Origin: Liolophura sinensis
Lineage: Eukaryota; Mollusca; Polyplacophora; Chitonida; Chitonidae
Direction of reading: 5' to 3'
NCBI RefSeq assembly: GCF_032854445.1
Contig: NC_088300.1
Location: forward strand, 21,559,608-21,623,607
DNA length: 64,000 nucleotides
Of the stretch, positions 55,815 to 64,000 are shown piece by piece. The notes under the pieces were generated by a model. That model ran no database searches and was not told where the DNA came from. It was given only the letters and a program-made list of their open reading frames with translations. A program made the position numbers and the translations under genes. How positions within the stretch are numbered: position 1 is the stretch's first letter; each line of letters begins with the position of its first letter.

Positions 55815-58800
55815 TTATCTCACAGCCAACGGGCTGCGTGGAAATCCAGCCGATGATGCTGCTGTACTGGGCGTTGCTAGGTGACCTCCCCTTGACCGTT
55901 TACGATAACCATCCATGTTTGTGGCTGCACTGAGCCGTCCCTGTCGACTGGTTGCACCCCCTTTTTCACCTACAGGTGTTTCTGAAGAGAACTCTTCAAG
56001 GCCTCCATCCTAGAGAGAAAAATATTGGAAAAACAGCAGTGAAAGAACAATATGGCAACCATCCACAGTACTGGAAAGCTTTATTTTCAGTTAATTTAAG
56101 GTCTAACAAAGTATAAACAACTAAATACAGTTTGAACCACTTATCATCTGAGTAGATTCATAGACTCAGTAAACTACTAAGAGATGTATCAACATACATT
56201 TGTGTATTTAACTGTTTACTTAAGCTAGCCATGACGGTTAAATTGCTGGCTTGCTGCATGTAGCCTTCAGGCCCTTCACCGATGAGGTCACATGTTCAAA
56301 ACCAGCTCTTGCATCTCATAAGCCAGTACATTAATTTGGGAGGTTTGACGGGTATCTCAATACAAAGGTCGGTGGTTATCGCCACACACTCCAGCTCCCT
56401 CAACCTACATGTACATGCTCACCTGACCATTGACATGTAAGTCTAATAATTCTGAACTATGATGCTACTTAAACACCCATCATGTACGGTAAGAAATAAA
56501 TACATTCAGGTGACATTAACCACAATTAATATCATTAATGTTATTATATGCATTCCCTGCTACTGACTGAACTATATTAGACAAATGAACAGTGCTATGG
56601 TACACATTTCATTCAGAACTACCAGAACAGCCAATTTAGAAGTTCACTAACTGTTCAGAATGAGAAAGAATGACTTCAGAGACAGAAGAAAAAAAATGCA
56701 GACTAGCAGTTGAAAGTAAATTGAGGTTAATTTAGCTCAGTGTACATTTACATAAAGGGTAAGAGAAACAACACGTGGAAAAATTCACTGACTATACCTA
56801 ATTCCGCAACCTTTTCGGATATCAAAGAGCAACCTTCAGTGCATTTTATGAACAATATTAATATGATTCATGAGATAAAACTACATTGGCTGGATTGACC
56901 AATTTCAGGGCTTCACAAAAAGTATAAATATCAGTCTACACAGAATAATGCCTTCAGAATATGCCTGAAAAAACACCTAGAAAACATGCGAAAAGGTTAA
57001 CAAATTAGGGTACACACTTATCTGCATCAAATATACAGGTTACATGTAAAATGTCATTCCATATTGCCAGTTTGATTTAAGTTTTTGCAAAATGGAAACA
57101 GAGCGCATGTTTAATAGATTCATACATTTTGGGGCCACACATTATGTAAATTTTGCATTTTGTAGAGGGGAATGTCTGAGTACCGCGCGATTCCTTAAAA
57201 TTAATGGAGGATCCATTGTTAAGCGGACATTCCGCTACTTAAACCCACTCTGCTGGCAATCAGGTGTTTACATGGCTAAAACACATCTGTGCTATTACGT
57301 CTGCATGCTAATAACACAGATTTTGCCAATCGCTCCATTCCTTAGAAGTAATGTAGGGATGGGACAATAGTTTGATGTCATAGGTGGGTTTTAATTACAC
57401 TAAAAAAAGCAAATGACCTCTGAATACACCCATGAGCTTTTGTAGACTGCATGGATATGTACCCAGGACTGTTCATATTTCATCCTGAAAATGCTAATGA
57501 ACTTCATAAGCTTAACATTTAACACTCTTAAATGTAAAATTAATTTGATCAGATGAGGAATTATATGAATACAAACAATTCAAACAAATATGCTACATAG
57601 TGTCTAAAGTAAACAAAGTTGACTGGAGATCCCATTAATCACTCTTATTGTACCTGTTTGTTAGGCAGCACAGAGAGTTGAAAGATAAGCTCAGAGACAG
57701 ACACACAGACATGCTATCAGACAAAGAGACAGACAGACATCAGATGTTTTAACATGACATCTATGCTACAAATTAAAAAACTGGCCACACCCACAATGTA
57801 CCATCCCTCACTCACCCACCAGCCACACAGACAGACAAACCACTGACAACAGTGAGGTACAGCTAAAATGTACCATCCCTCACTCACCCACCCACCCCAC
57901 AGACACACAGACCACTGACAACAGTGAGGTCTACGCTGCAGAGAGCTACAGCTACAATGTACCATCCTTCACTCACCCTCCAGCCACACAGACAGACAGA
58001 CTACTGACAACAGTGAGGTCTACACTACACAGAGCTACAGCTACACTGTACCATCCCTCACTCACCCTCCAGCCACACAGACAGACAGACAGACAGACAG
58101 ACCACTGATAACAGTGAGGTCTACACTACACAGAGCTACAGCTACAATGTACCATCCTTCACTCACCCTCCAGCCACACAGACAGACAGACAGACAGACC
58201 ACTGATAACAGTGAGGTCTACACTACACAGAGCTACAGCTACAATGTACCATCCCTCACTCACCCTCCAGCCACACAGACAGACAGACAGACAGACCACT
58301 GACAACAGTGAGGTCTACACTACAGAGAGCTACAGCTACAATGTACCATCCCTCACTCACCCTCCAGCCACACAGACAGACAGACAGACAGACCACTGAC
58401 AACAGTGAGGTCTACACTACACAGAGCTACAGCTACAATGTACCACCCCTCACTCACCCACCAGCCACACAGACAGACAGACCACTGACAACAGTGAGGT
58501 CTACACTACAGAGAGCTACAGCTACAATGTACCACCCCCACTCACCCACCAGCCACACAGACAGACAAACCACTGACAACAGTGAGGTCTACACTACACA
58601 GAACTACAGCTACACTGTACCACCCCCACTCACCCACCAGCCACACAGACAAACCACTGACAGAGGTCTACACTACACAGAGCTACAGCTACAATGTACC
58701 ATCCCTCACTCACCCACCATCCCCACTCACAGACAGATGGACAGACAGCCATCTGCCTACAGGCTGAGTACAGAGCTTTTCCTTGAGGAGATCTCAGAGT

Positions 58801-61800
58801 GATCTGGTGAGATCACATCTGATCCCACCTATGTGTACAGAGCAGGGCAGAAACATCTCACATATCAACAGTTACTATCGTACGTCATTTACGTTTAATG
58901 TCATACTCAAGAATTTTCCATTTCACATAATGATGGTCAGTTTTATAGATGGAGAAAACCAAAATGGCCGACCACCCTTGTCATCATGATGATCTACAGG
59001 TATGCACAGAATACTGATAAAAGAATGCAGTGCACACACAGGTACACAAATGTCCTCCATGACCCTTCATGGCCAACAAGGTTCCACAAACAGTGAGAGT
59101 GGGAGAACCCACGTATTCACTGTCCAAGGTTGGGACAAATCCTGTACATCACGTGTCGCACTGAAGGAAGTGTCTTAATCACTCAGCCCTAGCACCCTCC
59201 TCCACAGGATACTGACTGTTAAGACTGACTGATGAATGGAGGTGACAGTCCAATCAATTGAATTCAAACTACACTATTGATAAAATAGCCTACAGTAACA
59301 AGTACACTACAGATTACACATGGCTACAGACTGTGTGAACAGCTATACTGTTACTTGAGCAAAGTGATCCAGTATCAATGCTTATCTACTGTTAAATAAG
59401 GCTGAGTACGAGCATTCCAGTAATCTACTTTATAAACAACCTACTAACAGCTTACATGCATTATAGCGGCAGCTGCAAAACCTATATCTACAATTACAGA
59501 ATTTGCACATTCATAAATGTCTATTTTATGGAAAGTTCCATTTAATTTTTTATCTTCTTCACCATTCAGAATATTAAGGGGTGATACCATGTGTTTCATG
59601 ATTCATTGATACTTTAATTGTCTTCATAAAGTTTCAAAAAAATACTAAAATCATCACTGTTTAGTAACAGTCATACTTGGGAAGCCATACACAAAATTGT
59701 ATATGCTGGCTTTGTGATGATACTTTCACTATCTAACACAAATGAACCATGCAGTTTAATACTGTCCTGACAGCATGTTTGAGGACACTTGTCACTTACC
59801 CGACACTTAACGCCCTCGTGTAGTGTGAAGGAGTAGGTGGCCACGGATGCCCCCGGGATCTCTGGCAGCACAAATCCTGTCCCTGGCACCTGGTAGTTGT
59901 CTATGGCATCCAGACGTTTTCTCAGAATCTTCTGTAGTTTAGTGGCTGTGCAAATCAGACAAGTATATACAGAACAGGAACACAAGCCCTGGTTTCATCA
60001 TCAGCGTACATGTACCTGTATGTGATACATACATCTGTATGTACAAATGTAGCTGTGAAACTACAAGGCATATTGTGAGTCAGAGAACCACATGCTTGCT
60101 TGACACATGTCCAGTGTAAAAGTTGACAATTCCATTGACAATAATGGTCAGAGTCTAAGATGGCATTAGCACATACCTCATCGGGATGTCATTGGGAAAT
60201 CAGATCATCTCAACTGTTAGCTGCAGAGTCTGAATTAAATACTACTACAACTGATTCTAATCATTTCCAGTTTGGTTATGAGCAGGAAATGCGCTATTTT
60301 TCTGCTGATCTCCTTGGTAATGGCTAAATGCACAGTGTATAAGTGAAAATCCAACACTGAAGTGTAACAATGATTGTATACATGTACGTTGTTGATTTAC
60401 AGATCTGACTGTTGTTCACTGCCAATTTTTCACTTGTATTATGGTGGTTAGTATCACGGACTGAGGACACAGGCGTATGAGGCCTTAACTGGGGAACTTT
60501 CAAATTTGTGACATTACAGATTTGCACACCATATTAGGGGAAGACAAGTGGTCTTCAACCAATGTTAATCTAAACAAACAGACACGCAGCATTGTAACAA
60601 GGCCCCCACAAACACTGAAAAGCGAGAAATTCACAAATTCCCAAGTTTTCAGATTAGGCACCCAATTCAACATCACAATGTCTTAAAACCTTAAGTTGTA
60701 CCCTAGGGCTGATTGTACTCACTGGGCACCCGGGTGGGATCTGCAGGGGGCTGGTATGAGCGCCTGAACCCTGCCCAGTAATACAACAGGTCCTTGAACA
60801 CGGCAAACTGTGCTTCATCAAAGATGGTGGAAGTGACATCTTTACCGCTCAAGTACCTCTGGGCAGCCTTCAGGGTCTTCTGCTGTAGTTCCGCAGATAT
60901 GCCGATCTGAAATATAGCAGGAAAATTCCAAGTGAACACCGGGTAAATAATAAAAAGTTGCCCCAAAAAATGGCGTTTTTAGAAGTAAATTAATATTACC
61001 CTGTATGACCATAAATTTCAAGGAAGACTAACTTGCCCATTTTTCCTGATTCTGAGAGTTCTATTGATTTGAGAAAGGTGTTTTGAGGATTGTTTGGAAG
61101 CTGGGATGATATTATACTGGAAAATTTTAAGTTTCAGCACCAAAAATAATATTTTGTGACATTTACTTGCCTCTAAAAATACACTTTTGTGGCCGAAATT
61201 TTTGTTTTCTCATTTAGGGAGACTTTTGGTGCCAAATTTTTTTCCAGTAGTATGCCATCTTAGTTTTCAAACCCATTTAAAAACATCATTCTAAGGTCAA
61301 CATAACACTCACGATCAGACCAAATGTGCAAGCCAGTCATTTTAGCTCATTTACTCTAATTTTAAATGTCAAACCTGAAAAAAAGCAGAGTAAGAACATT
61401 TTCAGTTTATGTGTTACAAATGGTAACATTTTTGTGAGTAGAATACTAATTTTACACACGTCATATTCATTAATTAGTGGTATGAAGTTATGACATGGCC
61501 TATGACATCACCAAACCTCACAAACTTACCTGTACATTGGGGGGAGTAATGGACTCCAGAAAACACTCCACAATGCACTGCACTTTACGCTTTAACATCT
61601 CCTCATCGGCAAATATGTGGCTGCATTCCTGAAGAATAGCAACAGAAGCAGATTTCTAGTCTATGTATTAATAAGGAGTACATTCTTATAACTTTCTGCT
61701 GATCTCACTGATGTTTTTAAGTAGAAAACCCACCCCTCTCCTCCGCTCACCCCCTCCCATACTCAAAATTGTCTCCCTTATACAACTCATCAGGCTTATG

Positions 61801-62613
61801 ACAGAAAACGGAGTATAGCCAGAAAAGAATAAATTGAGTGGTTACATGAGACTGGGAAAAACAAAAGAGAATGATTGGAGATGAAAATTTAGTGGAGACA
61901 GATGTGAGTGATCAGAGCAAAACGAAACTAGGTCAATCAATGAGAAATGACCACTTACATCTTGAGTATCTGACACTTTTATGAAAAAGCCCAGTCACCC
62001 ATAGACTTAACTTGAGGTGACTTAAATGGTTAGGTGGAACAATACATGCTTAGATCCCCATGTAATAAATGTAAACATTTGGCACTTACACGTGCATGAT
62101 CCACATTATACCCTGCAGGATCAAGGCCCAATTTCAACGCCAATAATAATGTGACAATCACATAACTAGTTGTAGATAAAGTTACATGCACAAAAATACT
62201 TCAACAAACTAGTCAACAAGCTGTTACAGACAGAAGATTACATTTGTATTTATTTATGTATTTGATTAGTGTTTATACTATACTCAAGAATATTTCACTT
62301 ATGCTTTAATGTATACAATGACAACCAGCATTATGGTGGGAGGAAACTGAGTAGGGGCCATGGGAAACTCAATGATGACTCCAGCCTCTGAGTATCGTAA
62401 TCGCGAGTCACTGCTGCACACCTTGAACTTTTGGACTTCGAGGTAGAAGATGAGGTCCTTGTCTATGAGTGGGAATCCGTCTTCCTCGCCGTGCTTGACC
62501 AGGTACTTGTAGAAGTAAAGGAGCTGGATGGAGATATGCCCCAGCACCGACTGGTTCAGGGCCATCAGAAAGCCTACCTTATCCTCCTTAGTGGGCTGAC
62601 CACGCCCTGTTTG
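55815..62613 (-). CDS. RGS22: RGS-domain protein, probably RGS22, last five exons (5' part beyond window)
   Basis: This is a regulator-of-G-protein-signalling fold, which in active members speeds GTP hydrolysis by G-alpha. Exons on the - strand: 62613-62422, 61628-61530, 60906-60723, 59945-59800 and 56009-55815 (TAA at 55817-55815), about 271 residues in all, with every phase consistent. The RGS domain reads SIQLLYFYKYLVKHGEEDG, DLIFYLEVQKFK, ECSHIFADEEMLKRKV, CFLESITPPNVQIGISAE, STIFDEAQFAVFKDLLYYW. A short helix (LQKILRKRLDAIDNY) and a low-complexity basic tail (RKRSRGGH...SPLAVR) follow. The choice of RGS22 over other RGS proteins comes from the divergent domain and C-terminal position and is moderate. 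The exon at 62613 begins in phase 0 after TTCCAG, so more exons lie to the right of 64000. The gene converges on the dynein gene with 4.6 kb between stop codons. Confidence 0.75.
56793..57013. mobile_element. MITE-like element with ~22-bp terminal inverted repeats
   Basis: The left end is CCTAATTCCGCAACCTTTTC; the right end in reverse complement is CCCTAATTTGTTAACCTTTT. Flanking TA on both sides suggests a TA target duplication, as for Tc1/mariner-type elements. The ~220-bp interior is non-coding. Its middle (GGATTGACCAATTTCAGGGC) matches, in reverse complement, the element at 17186. Confidence 0.7.
57715..58745. repeat. ~97-bp minisatellite in the last RGS intron
   Basis: About ten copies built from (CAGA)n, CCACTGACAACAGTGAGGTC, TACAGCTACAATGTACCATC and CCTCACTCACCCTCCAGCCA. 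The commonest spacing is 97 bases (for example, 58107, 58204, 58301, 58398); shorter units near both ends have lost CAGA repeats or other pieces. It yields long open frames on + with no protein meaning. Confidence 0.9.
58870..59200 (-). repeat. Another SINE-like repeat, related tail
   Basis: The + strand reads ACGTTTAATGTCATACTCAA, GAATTTTCCATTTCACATAA and TGATGGTCAGTTTTATAGAT, followed by AACCCACG and a decayed tRNA-like end (CTTAATCACTCAGCCCTAGC). It resembles family 1 in plan but not in detail. Lies in the RGS intron 56010-59799. Confidence 0.45.
62247..62392 (-). repeat. SINE family 1 copy next to an RGS exon
   Basis: TTTGATTAGTGTTTATACTA, CTCAAGAATATTTCACTTAT and CCAGCATTATGGTGGGAGGA. 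The copy ends about 30 bases from the donor of the RGS exon 62613-62422, and an open frame runs from that exon into the element. Confidence 0.7.
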
Positions 62614-64000
62614 CTGGAACAGACATGATGCAGTTTGTGATGTTAGTACTGTACCTTCCTCACCACAATGCTGCCGGACAATGCCTGGTTACCAATATGG
62701 TCTGATTCATTCATTTATTTTATTTACTGAAATATTTTTTTTTTTGAATTATACATTGTACTTAAGAATATTTCACTTAATTATACAAACATGGCCAGAA
62801 GTATGGTGGGAAGAAACTGGGCAGAACCCGGGGGGAAATCCATCACCATCTGTGGGTTGCTGTCAGACCCTCCGACGTATGATTGAAGAGGGAGCCAGCA
62901 CGAGATGGACTTGAACTCACATCGATTGCATTGCTCTGATGTTCCTGAATCAATGCATGGTCTAATTCATGTCTGCACACACAAAACTTGGTAACAACCA
63001 ATAACCACAGTGAACAACTTGGCCATAGGGAAATTTGCAGGTATCAGAATTATTTTCAATTATTTTTAACAGTTTGGCTATCATGGTATACATGTAGATT
63101 ATGAAATAATCAGGTAAATTGAAAGAGATCAGCTTGTGGAGGTGTTAACTTTAGATATCTATTGTTCTGAAGCTAAGCAGACATCAGTTCTGTGTACGGT
63201 ATTAAACCAGACTCCTTATGTGGACTGAAAATTTTCCAGTTGGTTGTAAAAAAAACCCTGATTCAGCTTCCCACATACATGTAAGTGCAGTAGGTAGCTA
63301 ATGTCTTAATTTCATAAACAAACAGTTTGCCAAACAGGTCTTTTTAACATTCCTGTTACCACAAGCATGGTAAAAACATGGTTAAAAAAGCATGTAAGAA
63401 GCAATGAAAAAACAAAGCAGAATGGATACAGATCATACAGTATACGCACGTGTACAATTAAAAACTAACACACATCAAAAAGATATTAATTCAATAATAT
63501 GCCCAAAAAAAACCCCATAAAATCTGAAAGAGAGCATTTGGCAGTAGCACAAATGAATACAGGGGAGGCTAGCTGAATACAAGTTGTAGAATTGTAGAGG
63601 TTTTCATAGTGGGGGTTTAGAGGAGGGTTTGTGGGATGCATCGGAGAGCGGAGGCTTCTATAAATGTGGCCATGGTATTTAAGGTGCTGATGCTTGATTG
63701 TGGCTTGGGAGGTTAATGGTGTAATGCTGGAAGCCATATGGCTGTGGTGGTGTGGATTTTTGATAGTGTGATGTGTCTCAGTGGAGGTTCCTGGGCATTC
63801 GTGATAGGTTTATGAATGCTGTGTTGGTAATTTTGGGGACGTTGTAATGGTAGCTCTGGGGATATTGTGCATGTAGGTTTGGGTATTAGTGGTAGCTTTG
63901 AGTTATTTCGAATCCCACTGAGTTTGGGTAATCACTGGAAGTTATGGTAATGAGTGGGAGATTAGGGTGGGAACTTTAGGTATTGGTCAGAGCACTGCTA
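62614..64000. other. Upstream RGS-gene intron to the window edge
   Basis: A SINE at 62713-62955, then AT-rich sequence. From about 63560 the + strand is G/T-rich with repeated GGTAG, GGGTAT and GGTTTG words. No RGS exon with good borders was found, so the next upstream exon probably lies beyond 64000. Confidence 0.5.
62713..62955 (-). repeat. SINE family 1, near full length
   Basis: CTTAAGAATATTTCACTTAA, AGTATGGTGGGAAGAAACTG, CACCATCTGTGGGTTGCTGT, GGAGCCAGCACGAGATGGAC and TTGAACTCACATCGATTGCA in order; the B-box complement is intact. It lies upstream of the last RGS exon seen. Confidence 0.75.

Noticed and set aside
58114-58802. 164-codon Thr/Gln/Pro-rich open frame on +
   Set aside because: A shadow of the 97-bp minisatellite in an intron of the opposite-strand RGS gene.
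1-64000. CRISPR arrays, operons, ribosome binding sites, phage or plasmid features
   Set aside because: The sequence is plainly an intron-bearing animal genome. The tandem arrays have no spacer-repeat plan and the genes are spliced.

Overview
The window is nuclear DNA of an animal: AT-rich, with many short exons bounded by GT/AG introns, tRNA-derived SINEs, small inverted-repeat elements and many minisatellites. The SINE types, and the frequent short palindromes built on ACATGTA, look like marine lophotrochozoan genomes (mollusc or brachiopod). That placement is inference; no species can be named from the sequence alone.

Three kinds of gene are supported. (1) The 3' part of an axonemal dynein heavy chain gene runs on the + strand from the left edge to the stop at 51187. 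It has 31 exons plus a probable 14-base exon end at the edge, and encodes about 1,800 residues: end of AAA4, stalk with microtubule-binding domain, AAA5, strut, AAA6 and the C-terminal domain. It resembles the DNAH14 type. Two one-base frame breaks (exon 4/5 junction and exon 11) disturb an otherwise well-conserved reading frame. (2) A 24.9-kb intron of the dynein gene (9828-34744) holds two tandem paralogous class A GPCR genes on the opposite strand (20578-22824 and 27932-29573). Each has two exons split at the same phase-1 glycine in TM6. The first has Cys in place of the DRY arginine. (3) The 3' end of an RGS-domain gene, probably RGS22, lies on the - strand at 55815-62613, convergent with the dynein gene, and continues beyond the right edge.

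Layout: 1-9827 dynein exons 1-13; 9828-34744 large intron with SINEs, a direct-plus-inverted repeat cluster (12955-14660), the two GPCRs and a 64-bp minisatellite; 34745-51187 dynein exons 14-31; 51188-55814 gap between the two 3' ends with short tandem arrays; 55815-62613 RGS exons, with a 97-bp minisatellite in the last intron; 62614-64000 further upstream RGS-gene intron with a SINE.

The most unusual feature is a set of four tandem arrays inside the dynein gene, each built from an exon edge together with its splice site: exon 16 donor side, exon 18 acceptor side, exon 25 donor side and exon 26 acceptor side. The intron between exons 25 and 26 consists almost entirely of two such arrays back to back, so the splicing machinery faces many near-identical decoy sites.

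Dynein drives ciliary or flagellar beating, and RGS22 is reported as a testis-enriched protein in vertebrates. A shared ciliary or sperm setting for the neighbourhood is therefore possible but only inferred.
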